Source: an uncultured Muribaculum sp.
GTDB lineage: Bacteria > Bacteroidota > Bacteroidia > Bacteroidales > Muribaculaceae
Length of the DNA: 64,000 nucleotides
Direction of reading: 5' to 3'
Assembly: GCA_910578785.1 (NCBI GenBank)
Contig: CAJTSJ010000012.1
Coordinates: forward strand, 1 to 64,000
In this document: positions 1 through 7,822 of the stretch, in pieces
Layout: each line of letters starts with the position of its first letter
How positions within the stretch are numbered: position 1 is the stretch's first letter
Made by a program: the position numbers and the translations under genes
The notes under the pieces: model-generated
What the model was told of the DNA's origin: nothing
Database searches by the model: none
The model's input: only the letters and a program-made list of their open reading frames with translations

Positions 1-53
1 GCATCTGCCTTACAAGCAGAGGGTCGGGGGTTCGAATCCCTCAACGCCCACCA
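1..53 (+). tRNA. tRNA-Val (anticodon TAC), 5' end cut by window edge
   Basis: Only the 3' part of the tRNA is present. The anticodon stem is 4-8 paired with 16-20, with a seven-base loop at 9-15 whose central bases 11-13 read TAC, the valine anticodon. The T arm is 26-30 paired with 38-42 around a TTCGAAT loop. The 3' acceptor strand (43-49), discriminator A50 and an encoded CCA (51-53) follow. The D arm and 5' acceptor strand lie outside the window. Confidence 0.93.
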
Positions 54-57
54 AAGA

Positions 58-90
58 AGCCTTGGTCATTTGACCAAGGCTCTTTTATTT
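58..90 (+). terminator. Rho-independent terminator of the tRNA transcript
   Basis: A perfect 10-bp stem (58-67 with 72-81) with a four-base ATTT loop is followed by a T-rich run at 82-90. It starts five bases after the CCA end of the tRNA. On the minus strand the trailing sequence is less T-rich, so it may only partly stop the purF transcript arriving from the other side. Confidence 0.85.
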
Positions 91-114
91 GTATATGGGT
101 CTATGGAATCGAAA

Positions 115-1992
115 TCAGTCCCGCGCCATAGTACGCCCTTCGTAATAATTTACAAACGCCTTATTGACAAGACGCACCCCGCCGTAAGTCGGATAGTTTC
201 CGGAGAAATACCAGTCACCCGGATGATCGGGAATAGCCTTGTGCATTGTTTCGATTGACTGGAAGACAATCTCCACCTCAGCATTGACAAAAGCCGGAGT
301 TAGCAATTCCGAAATCTTTGCGGCAATCTCTTCGTCGGAGAACGGGGCATAAATTTCCTTTACGTAATTCTCCACCTGCGCAGACGGCAACGCATACTGA
401 TTACGGCATTTATCGTATACGTCGTCGATTACGTTGCGCATACCGCGCTCTTCCAGCAAAGCCATGGCGGCCTTGAACGCAATGAATTCGCCCATTCGCG
501 ACATGTCAATTCCATAACAATCGGGAAAACGGACCTGCGGCGAACTCGAGACCACTACAATTTTACGAGGATGCAGACGATCAAGAATACCAAGTATCGA
601 ACTGCGCAAGGTAGTGCCCCGGACTATGCTGTCGTCAATGACTACAAGCGTATCGCCGCTATGTATCGAGCCATATGTAATGTCGTAAACATGAGTAGCC
701 AAATCATTGCGCACAGCACTTTCCGCTATAAATGTGCGGAGCTTTATATCCTTGATGGCGACTTTCTCGCGACGTACATGGCGATGGAGCACCGCCGATA
801 TGCCTTCGTCAGTCAGCTCCCCCTCCACGGCCAGCCTCTCGATATCATTAATCGTGCGCTTCATCAGCCATTCATCCATGCCGTTGACAAGTCCGTAGAA
901 CGCAACTTCGGCAGTGTTTGGGATAAACGAGAAGACCGTATTGTCAATATCTCCACCGATGGCTTTCAACACCGGTTCGACGAGCATCCGCCCGAGCATT
1001 TTACGCTCGCGGTAAATATCGCAGTCCGAGCCTCTCGAAAAATATATCCGCTCAAAGCTACATGCCGAGTATTTCCCGGCAGAAAGGATTCTGTCAATAC
1101 GAGAAGTTCCGTCGCGGTCAACTATCAACGCACAGCCTGGCATAAGCTCCTTCACTTCATCCGCCTCCAGATTAAAGGCGGTCTGGATGACGGGACGTTC
1201 GCTTGCCACGACCACTATCTCATCGTCGATATAATAAAATGCCGGACGTATGCCATTGGGATCACGCATAGTCCACATGTCGCCGTTGCCTACAATACCG
1301 CAAATGACATATCCGCCATCCCACACTGGCGCACAACGCTTCAACACATTAGCCACATTCAGTTCCCGGGCTATAGCATCTGAAAGCGCCAAAGCCGACA
1401 TCCCTTCATCGTGAAACTTCTGGTACAGACGTTCGTTCTCCCGGTCAAGGGCATGCCCGAGCTGTTCAAGCAGAATAAATGTGTCGGCATAAAGACGCGG
1501 ATGCTGTCCTTTGGCAATGATTGTGTTGAAAATCTCATCCACGTTAGTCATATTGAAGTTGCCGCACAGCAACATGTTGCGCGAACTCCAGTTGTTGCGC
1601 CGCATGAAAGGATGGACATAATTTATGCCGGATTTACCGGTCGTGCTATAACGCAGATGCCCCATATACACTTCGCCCACAAACGAGGCATCGTCAATAT
1701 CTATTCCTTCGCCAAGCTCATCATCGATACGGCCATGAACTTTTGAAAAAATTTCTGAAATGGCCCCCGAACCCAGTGCACGCTCTCTGAAAATGTACTC
1801 ATTGCCAGGATCCACATTAAGCTTCACACACCCTATCCCTGCGGCCTCCTGTCCGCGGTTATGCTCCTTCTCCATAATGAGGTACAGCCGGTCAAGGCCA
1901 TAAAGCTCCGTGCCGTATTTCTCCTTGTAATATGCACGTGGCTTTAGAAGGCGTATCATCGCCACGCCACATTCATGTTTTATCTGTTCCAT
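115..1992 (-). CDS. Amidophosphoribosyltransferase (PurF-type), long form
   Basis: Class II glutamine amidotransferase fused to a phosphoribosyltransferase domain, expected to transfer glutamine-derived ammonia to PRPP to give 5-phosphoribosylamine, the first step of purine synthesis. The N-terminus reads HECGVAMI with Cys8, so the nucleophile would be exposed after removal of a seven-residue propeptide. The PRPP loop VVIDDSIVRGTT lies in the C-terminal half, followed by PQVRFPDCYGIDM, typical of PurF. At 625 residues it is about 120 longer than E. coli PurF, with extra sequence at the C-terminus and between domains. I recall long PurF paralogues in Bacteroides, but whether this is the main PurF cannot be decided here. 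It starts 12 bp after pyrG ends, so the two nucleotide enzymes are probably co-transcribed. Confidence 0.85.
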   Translation of the reverse strand: MEQIKHECGVAMIRLLKPRAYYKEKYGTELYGLDRLYLIMEKEHNRGQEAAGIGCVKLNVDPGNEYIFRERALGSGAISEIFSKVHGRIDDELGEGIDIDDASFVGEVYMGHLRYSTTGKSGINYVHPFMRRNNWSSRNMLLCGNFNMTNVDEIFNTIIAKGQHPRLYADTFILLEQLGHALDRENERLYQKFHDEGMSALALSDAIARELNVANVLKRCAPVWDGGYVICGIVGNGDMWTMRDPNGIRPAFYYIDDEIVVVASERPVIQTAFNLEADEVKELMPGCALIVDRDGTSRIDRILSAGKYSACSFERIYFSRGSDCDIYRERKMLGRMLVEPVLKAIGGDIDNTVFSFIPNTAEVAFYGLVNGMDEWLMKRTINDIERLAVEGELTDEGISAVLHRHVRREKVAIKDIKLRTFIAESAVRNDLATHVYDITYGSIHSGDTLVVIDDSIVRGTTLRSSILGILDRLHPRKIVVVSSSPQVRFPDCYGIDMSRMGEFIAFKAAMALLEERGMRNVIDDVYDKCRNQYALPSAQVENYVKEIYAPFSDEEIAAKISELLTPAFVNAEVEIVFQSIETMHKAIPDHPGDWYFSGNYPTYGGVRLVNKAFVNYYEGRTMARD

Positions 1993-2004
1993 ATACAGTA
2001 TAGT

Positions 2005-3615
2005 CTAATTGCGTTCACGATGCTCTATGGCGGCATTTATGAATGACATGAAGAGCGGATTAGGGTGCAGCACCGTCGACTGGTACTCCGGATGGTATTG
2101 TGTGCCGACAAACCACCTCAATGCGGGAATCTCCACTACTTCCACCAATCCGGTTTCGGGATTCTCTCCCACACATCGAAGTCCGGCATCCTCGAATCGT
2201 GTGCGATATTCGCTATTAAACTCATACCGGTGACGATGTCGCTCTCTGACCATCTCGGCACCATAGGCTTTCCGCGCCGTGCTTCCTTCGGCGAGTCTGC
2301 AATCATAAGCGCCAAGCCTCATGGTGCCGCCCTTTTCAGTAACACCTTTTTGGCTTTCCATCAAGTCTATGACGTTATCTGGTGTCAACGGATCCATTTC
2401 AGTAGAATTGGCATCCGGCATGCCAAGCACGTTTCTTGCAAACTCAATGACCATGCACTGCATGCCGAGACATATTCCGAAAGTAGGGATATTATTTTCG
2501 CGGCACCACCTTATGGCCGACAACTTTCCCTCTATACCCCTCTTCCCGAAACCCGGAGCTATAATCACCCCGTCAAGATCAGAGAGCATACCGCACATGT
2601 CAGTGCCGCACACTTTCTCGGAATTGATATACACCAGATTCAATTTCCGGCCACAATAAGCGGCGGCCTGTATCAGCGATTCATTGATAGACTTGTATGC
2701 ATCCTGCAACTCGACATACTTTCCGACCAGACCGATACTAACCTCATCCCGCGCTCCGTCAAGCAGACGCAGGAACTTGTTCCAGGCATTATGGTCCGGT
2801 TCATTTCTGTGTTCAGTGCCCGTAAGGTCAAGCACCAGCTCATCAAGATGCTGACTGTGCATCATCGAAGGCACATGATAAATCGATGAAGCGTCAACGC
2901 TTTGAAGCACAGCTTCAGCAGGCACGTTGCAGAACCGGGCCACCTTCTCTCGCATTGCGTCGGGGATTTCCTTCTCAGTGCGGAGGATGAGTATATTCGG
3001 CTGAATGCCTATGGCCTGCAATTGCTTGACGGAGTGCTGTGTAGGTTTTGTCTTTAATTCCTTAGCGGCTTTCAGATACGGCACATAAGTCAGATGCAGA
3101 CTGACAGCCCGCTTCCCAAGCTCCCATTTAAGTTGCCTTACCGCTTCCAGAAAAGGCGTCGATTCGATATCGCCGACAGTACCCCCGATCTCAGTGATTA
3201 CAAAATCAAAATCCCCCGTCTCACCTAACATGACGATGTTTCGCTTGATTTCGTCGGTGATATGGGGGATAATCTGTACTGTCTTTCCGAGGTAATCTCC
3301 TCTTCGTTCCTTGTCGATTACGGACTGATATATGCGCCCGGTGGTAATGCTGTTGGATTTCGAGGTTTTTATATCGGTAAAGCGTTCATAGTGACCAAGG
3401 TCAAGGTCTGCTTCATGTCCGTCGGCAGTTACGTAGCACTCGCCATGTTCATAGGGATTGAGGGTGCCCGGGTCAATATTGAGATACGGGTCAAACTTCT
3501 GAATTGTGACTCTGAATCCTCTCGACAAAAGCAACCTTGCCAGAGATGAGGAAATTATACCCTTGCCTAAAGACGATACAACTCCTCCCGTTACAAATAT
3601 ATATTTTGGTTCCAC
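2005..3615 (-). CDS. pyrG: CTP synthase
   Basis: Converts UTP to CTP with ATP and glutamine. The N-terminal amidoligase domain begins with the diagnostic YIFVTGGVVSSLGKG segment. The C-terminal class I glutaminase carries the nucleophile elbow GICLGMQ and ends with a catalytic HPE (YHPEYQ). The 536-residue length is normal. The start is GTG: no in-frame ATG exists upstream or before the conserved YIFVTGG, and a strong promoter sits just upstream. It probably forms a two-gene unit with the downstream PurF-type gene. Confidence 0.97.
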   Translation of the reverse strand: MEPKYIFVTGGVVSSLGKGIISSSLARLLLSRGFRVTIQKFDPYLNIDPGTLNPYEHGECYVTADGHEADLDLGHYERFTDIKTSKSNSITTGRIYQSVIDKERRGDYLGKTVQIIPHITDEIKRNIVMLGETGDFDFVITEIGGTVGDIESTPFLEAVRQLKWELGKRAVSLHLTYVPYLKAAKELKTKPTQHSVKQLQAIGIQPNILILRTEKEIPDAMREKVARFCNVPAEAVLQSVDASSIYHVPSMMHSQHLDELVLDLTGTEHRNEPDHNAWNKFLRLLDGARDEVSIGLVGKYVELQDAYKSINESLIQAAAYCGRKLNLVYINSEKVCGTDMCGMLSDLDGVIIAPGFGKRGIEGKLSAIRWCRENNIPTFGICLGMQCMVIEFARNVLGMPDANSTEMDPLTPDNVIDLMESQKGVTEKGGTMRLGAYDCRLAEGSTARKAYGAEMVRERHRHRYEFNSEYRTRFEDAGLRCVGENPETGLVEVVEIPALRWFVGTQYHPEYQSTVLHPNPLFMSFINAAIEHRERN

Positions 3616-3640
3616 GGATAAAATGTTTATGTCCGGGTCA

Positions 3641-3672
3641 CAAAATTATAAAAAGTCCATCAGTATTCCAAA
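3641..3672 (-). promoter_or_regulatory. Promoter for pyrG-purF unit
   Basis: Read on the minus strand, TTTG (3672-3669), a 20-bp spacer and TAATTTTG (3648-3641) match the Bacteroidetes -33/-7 consensus TTTG/TAnnTTTG. The predicted transcription start is about 3634-3637, giving a leader of roughly 20 nt before the GTG codon at 3615. Confidence 0.75.
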
Positions 3673-3828
3673 AAAAATTATCATTCGTAGCAATAAGAGG
3701 TTCAATATCCAAAAGTTACGAAAATGAATTTCATCACGGCAACGATTTATACCGGTCGGAGCCAATCAATCCCGCATGAAGATTTCATGCACATACAGCC
3801 GCTTTTTCTTTATCCCGATTATTTTGAC

Positions 3829-3836
3829 TACATTTG
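3829..3836 (+). promoter_or_regulatory. Promoter -7 element for the phosphatase gene
   Basis: TACATTTG matches TAnnTTTG and lies 37 bp before the ATG at 3874. No clear TTTG is seen at -33; the upstream stretch is only T-rich. Confidence 0.55.
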
Positions 3837-3873
3837 TAAAAACATTAACCATTAAAGCTTATATCATCATCTC

Positions 3874-5169
3874 ATGAACTATCGCCCAATCATCTCGACA
3901 ATCGCGGTAATGGGACTCGGACTCATGTCGTCGTTCGGTCAGCCGGCCGTTGCCGAAGGCCCTACCCCGCATCAGTCGGTCAGCCACTACTATGCATATC
4001 CGTATCTCGACGTGGCTCCGCCGGCACAGACCCCGGCTCCTGAAGGATATGAACCATTCCATATCGAACATTACGGACGCCATGGATCGCGTTGGCTCAT
4101 CAACCCCAACCAATATGCCACTCCGGTAAAAGAGCTGTCCAAAGCCGAAAAAGCCGGCAAATTGACCCCGTTCGGACAGGAAGTGCTCAACACCGCACGC
4201 GACATCCAGAACAAAAGCCAGGGACGCCTCGGCGAACTGTCTGACATAGGAGCATGGCAACACCAGGCGATAGGACGCCGCATGTATAAGAACTATCCGC
4301 AGATATTCCGTCCCGGAACCCACGTCGACGCAAAGTCGACAATCGTCATAAGATGCATCCTGTCGATGCTCAACGAGATTAAGGAACTGCAGGCGCTTGA
4401 GCCGGAGCTTCTGATTACGACCGACGCCAGCTACGCCGACATGTACTACATGAACCACGACCACGACTCCATATCCAAGGAATGGCGCAAAAAGGCCAAA
4501 GCCGGACCACTCAAGGAAGAACGTGCCAAATACAAGACCAGCGGAAAATTCCTTTCAAAACTCATCTCCGACCCGCAGTTTGCCAAAGACAGCATCAACG
4601 CTACGGCTCTTGCCGCCGACCTGGTCAATGTGCTCGGCAACGCACAGAGCCACTCCGACCAGCCCTGGTTGCTCGAAGAGGTGTTCTCACCCGAAGAACT
4701 CCACACCGAATGGATGAAGCGCAACCTCAACTGGTTTGTCGACGCAGGCAATTCCGCCCTTACCGGAGGCACGCAGCCCCGCGAACAGCGATTCCTGCTG
4801 CGCAACTTCATCGAGAGCGCCGACACAGCAGTAGTGTCGCCACGCACAAGCGCCAATCTGCGTTTCGGCCACGACACCATGGTCTATCCCCTATCGGTGT
4901 TGATGGAAATTGACGACTTCGGGCAAGAGATAAACGACCTATCGCTCGTCGAGGGACGCGTCAACGACTATATGCTCGTGCCCATGGCCGCCAACATTCA
5001 GATGATATTCTATCGTCCTGCAGGATCCACCAATCCTGACGACGTATTGGTAAAGGTAATGCTTCACGAGACCGAACGCCGTCTGCCCGGCAAACCAGTC
5101 ACCGGCCCCTACTACCGATGGACCGAACTACGCGACTACTACCTCAATAAAATCGGCACTACCGACTAA
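3874..5169 (+). CDS. Secreted histidine acid phosphatase (MINPP/phytase-like)
   Basis: Histidine phosphatase superfamily branch 2. The phosphohistidine loop HYGRHGSRW places the nucleophile at His70, and the proton-donor motif is FGHD (His333-Asp334). Branch 2 enzymes in gut Bacteroidales include inositol-polyphosphate phosphatases (Minpp phytases), so phytate or another sugar phosphate is the likely substrate; exact specificity is inference. The first ~27 residues (hydrophobic, ending PAVA) look like a signal peptide, implying a periplasmic or exported enzyme. It stands alone between a pyrG-divergent promoter region and a strong bidirectional terminator, so it is probably monocistronic. Confidence 0.85.
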   Translation: MNYRPIISTIAVMGLGLMSSFGQPAVAEGPTPHQSVSHYYAYPYLDVAPPAQTPAPEGYEPFHIEHYGRHGSRWLINPNQYATPVKELSKAEKAGKLTPFGQEVLNTARDIQNKSQGRLGELSDIGAWQHQAIGRRMYKNYPQIFRPGTHVDAKSTIVIRCILSMLNEIKELQALEPELLITTDASYADMYYMNHDHDSISKEWRKKAKAGPLKEERAKYKTSGKFLSKLISDPQFAKDSINATALAADLVNVLGNAQSHSDQPWLLEEVFSPEELHTEWMKRNLNWFVDAGNSALTGGTQPREQRFLLRNFIESADTAVVSPRTSANLRFGHDTMVYPLSVLMEIDDFGQEINDLSLVEGRVNDYMLVPMAANIQMIFYRPAGSTNPDDVLVKVMLHETERRLPGKPVTGPYYRWTELRDYYLNKIGTTD

Positions 5170-5197
5170 AATCCGGTTCAATAATCGCAATAACACA

Positions 5198-5236
5198 AAA
5201 TCCCCCGCATCAATTATGTGATGCGGGGGATTTGTT
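5198..5236. terminator. Bidirectional terminator between convergent genes
   Basis: A 15-bp near-perfect stem (5198-5212 with 5219-5233) with a C5/G5 core and six-base loop is flanked by A-rich and T-rich sequence, so it can end both the phosphatase transcript (+) and the transcript ending at 5258 (-). Confidence 0.85.
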
Positions 5237-5257
5237 GTACATACAAGCCAATCGAGC

Positions 5258-6163
5258 CTATTCGAACACCTGAACCATCGGGCGGCCTATCCACACCTGA
5301 GGTTGCTCAAGGCCCAAAGCGTAGGCTATTGTCGACGCTACGTCGAACTGCATCATACTTTCCCGGAATTCTTTTCCTTCCGACTTTATGCCTTTTCCGA
5401 AAATGACAAACGGGGTCTCCATCTCCTGCATTGTGATGCCACCATGGTTTTTCTCGATACCTCCATGGTCTGAGGTTATGATAAAAATCGTGTCATCCCA
5501 CATCCCGGCGTCCTTTACAGCATTGAGTATCCTTCCGATATATCCGTCAAGCTCTGTCAGTTTGTCATAATAAGGTTCCGTATCATGACCGGCCTGATGC
5601 CCTACATGGTCAGGATTATCAAAGCAGACTGCCACAAAATCCGGTGTTTTCTCTTTTATATATACTTCTGCCATAGAGCAAAGCGCTTCAGGATATTTCT
5701 CATAATCGGGAGATTTCCATCGGTAGCTTAGCGAAAGTGTGTCTACAAGATACTTTATGCCTTCCCATTCATGAAGCACGCCGATTTCGGCATCGGCATC
5801 AGAGTCGCGGAGCAACTGAAATACCGTAGGGAATATATTGTTTTTGTCTATCACCCTCGAAGGCAGCTCAGGCGCTTTCGACCCCCATTTAGTGTAACCA
5901 TGCAGTTCGGGGCCTACACCCATGAACATCGAAGCCCAATTAGGCGCGCTCGACGAAGGCAACACCGTGCGTTTGCTCAACGTAAAAGAGCCTTTTTCCA
6001 TCAATGACTTTACATTCGGCATTTCAGCTTTGGGCAGACTGTATGCGCCCCAGCCGTCGAGTCCGATCAATACAACATGTTTTGCTTTTCGGCTCCGCGA
6101 TGAAGCGTCAACCACGCAGACCGACAGCAATAGCATTAAAGTTAACGTAAGAATTTTTTTCAT
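5258..6163 (-). CDS. Alkaline-phosphatase-superfamily phosphodiesterase/pyrophosphatase
   Basis: Exported metal-dependent phosphohydrolase related to nucleotide pyrophosphatase/phosphodiesterases. A signal peptide covers about residues 1-20. Metal ligands are visible in LIGLDGWG (Asp36), DNPDHVGHQAGH and SDHGG, with a further His in KNHGG. The nucleophile should be Ser72 in PSSSAPNW, replacing the threonine of many NPP enzymes. At 301 residues it is a compact single-domain form. It is the last gene of the same-strand series topA, RluA-like, membrane protein; the 70-bp gap upstream lacks a clear promoter. The substrate is unknown; nucleotides, phosphodiesters or lipid head groups are possible. 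Confidence 0.8.
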   Translation of the reverse strand: MKKILTLTLMLLLSVCVVDASSRSRKAKHVVLIGLDGWGAYSLPKAEMPNVKSLMEKGSFTLSKRTVLPSSSAPNWASMFMGVGPELHGYTKWGSKAPELPSRVIDKNNIFPTVFQLLRDSDADAEIGVLHEWEGIKYLVDTLSLSYRWKSPDYEKYPEALCSMAEVYIKEKTPDFVAVCFDNPDHVGHQAGHDTEPYYDKLTELDGYIGRILNAVKDAGMWDDTIFIITSDHGGIEKNHGGITMQEMETPFVIFGKGIKSEGKEFRESMMQFDVASTIAYALGLEQPQVWIGRPMVQVFE

Positions 6164-6233
6164 AGATATAAAATGTTATGGATAATGAATTTTGCCAAGC
6201 TTAATCAGTCCACAGACATAAGGCCTGATTAAA

Positions 6234-6833
6234 TCAGAATGCCATGGGTACGTCTTCGCGTTCGTGGCGACGGGGAGCTTTCGGCTGTCCTTTGCCCATG
6301 GTCAGAATCACTGCGATTGCGCCCACAATCACAAATCCAAGGCTCCAAAGCACACGACGAAGTATGAACCAGTTCATATACTCCTTAAGAGTGTCTATCA
6401 TCACCCCGGGCAACGCGTCGCGTTGATACCCTGAGAAATAGCCCGTATATATATAATGGGCAAGCAATGGACTCTGACTCACCCACTCCTCGACGACCGC
6501 CGTCGACACTTCCACATCGACAATATCCGTCGGACGGTCGTAAAGTTCCTCAATCGTTTCGCGCAGCCATGGTTCGTCGTTTTCGGCAGTTGCATTAATC
6601 TTGAACGCTCCGCACATCAGAGTGCACTGAAAACTCAGAGCCAACGCAAGTACAGCGCCAAACAAATAGCTCCATTTGTTGAACACCGCATTACGATACC
6701 ATCCCTTTATCAGAAAAAAGAACAGCATCATGCAACCGACTCCTATAAGAATGCCCCAAAACAGGCTTCCGGTAGAATACCGTATAATTTCAAACAATCC
6801 TTCCATGACAATACTGCAGACGACCAGACTCAT
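6234..6833 (-). CDS. Three-TM membrane protein of unknown function
   Basis: Not recognised. Hydrophobic segments lie at about residues 22-43, 55-76 and 158-178, separated by an ~80-residue acidic segment (79-157) that would face the periplasm or cytoplasm as one unit, and the protein ends in a short charged tail. Its ATG overlaps the TGA of the pseudouridine synthase gene by four bases (ATGA), with a GGAGG tract just upstream, so translation is probably coupled. No catalytic motif is visible. Confidence 0.75.
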   Translation of the reverse strand: MSLVVCSIVMEGLFEIIRYSTGSLFWGILIGVGCMMLFFFLIKGWYRNAVFNKWSYLFGAVLALALSFQCTLMCGAFKINATAENDEPWLRETIEELYDRPTDIVDVEVSTAVVEEWVSQSPLLAHYIYTGYFSGYQRDALPGVMIDTLKEYMNWFILRRVLWSLGFVIVGAIAVILTMGKGQPKAPRRHEREDVPMAF

Positions 6834-7765
6834 TTACCTCCGACAAGCTTATAGAACGAGCCTGGAATAGGAGTTGAGAAATTCATGTCTTTACGGGTCA
6901 CCGGATGAACGAAGCGCAATGTCTGCGCATGCAGAGCCAGACGGTGTATGATGGACTTCTTGGCTCCGTAACGACGGTCGCCCGAAATGGGATGTCCAAG
7001 ATCCTTCATGTGGACACGTATCTGGTTCTTACGTCCGGTGTCAAGCTCCACCTCAAGCAGAGTATGGCCATTGCCGCGCTTAAGCACTTTATAGCGTGTG
7101 ACGGCGAGCTTTCCCTCCTCCGGATTTTTGGTCGAATACACTTCATATTCCGAGTTCTCGGCCAGATAGCTCTGTATGACTCCGGAGTCCTGCTCGACAT
7201 AACCCTCTACAACCGTGACATATTTACGGTTGAGCACCATATTGTTCCAGCTATGCTGAAGCGTGTCCTTTGCCGCCACATTCTTCGCCATCATCATCAA
7301 TCCCGACGTATCGCGGTCAAGACGATGCACAATAAACAGTTTGTTGCGTGGGTCCTTCCATTTAAGGTAATCACGCATTATGGAGTAAGCCGTTCCGTCG
7401 GTCACCGTATCGTTGCCCATCGACAGCAGGCCGTAGCCCTTCTCGATGACAAGCATATCCTCGTCCTCAAACACAAGCTTGACCCTCCGGTTGGAGAATA
7501 TGCGGAATTCCCTTGTCAGATTCACTTCGACCTTATCGCCTTCCGAAACGGGCGCGTCAAACTGCTTTACAGGCATCCCGTTAACGGCTATCTGATTGTG
7601 CTGAAGCATCTGCTTGAGCACCGTGCGCTTGCGTTGGGGCATCGATTCCTGCACGAAGGCAAGCAACGTAGTGTCCGCCTTGGGATAATACGTCTCTATA
7701 ACATCCGGCTTGAATGCTGTACGTTGCCGAGGATTTCGCCTTCCGGCGTCTGAAGGTCTTGGCAT
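6830..7765 (-). CDS. RluA-family pseudouridine synthase (RluD-like)
   Basis: Isomerises uridine to pseudouridine in RNA, most probably 23S rRNA. An S4-like RNA-binding segment spans about residues 31-85 (QRKRTVLKQMLQ, INGxxV-type turn), followed by the catalytic domain with HRLDRDTSGL (catalytic Asp150) and the later GRKNQIRVHM motif. Length (311) fits RluC/D enzymes; the exact target site cannot be assigned. The first ~20 residues are basic and low-complexity. It follows topA by 57 bp on the same strand and is translationally coupled to the downstream membrane protein. Confidence 0.9.
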   Translation of the reverse strand: MPRPSDAGRRNPRQRTAFKPDVIETYYPKADTTLLAFVQESMPQRKRTVLKQMLQHNQIAVNGMPVKQFDAPVSEGDKVEVNLTREFRIFSNRRVKLVFEDEDMLVIEKGYGLLSMGNDTVTDGTAYSIMRDYLKWKDPRNKLFIVHRLDRDTSGLMMMAKNVAAKDTLQHSWNNMVLNRKYVTVVEGYVEQDSGVIQSYLAENSEYEVYSTKNPEEGKLAVTRYKVLKRGNGHTLLEVELDTGRKNQIRVHMKDLGHPISGDRRYGAKKSIIHRLALHAQTLRFVHPVTRKDMNFSTPIPGSFYKLVGGK

Positions 7766-7822
7766 ATCTTTTATATTAGGTTAAAAAGCTGTACAAACAG
7801 CTTCGGTTCAAACAATCAATTA

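Noticed and set aside
571..2889. Plus-strand frames of 270 and 274 codons opposite the PurF-type gene and pyrG
   Set aside because: Both overlap well-recognised enzymes and show no domain, signal peptide or promoter.
6201..6232. Inverted repeat TTAATCAG/CTGATTAA between the membrane-protein and phosphodiesterase genes as a terminator
   Set aside because: The arms are only 8 bp with a 16-base loop and no T-run follows on either strand; it could equally be chance or a weak operator.
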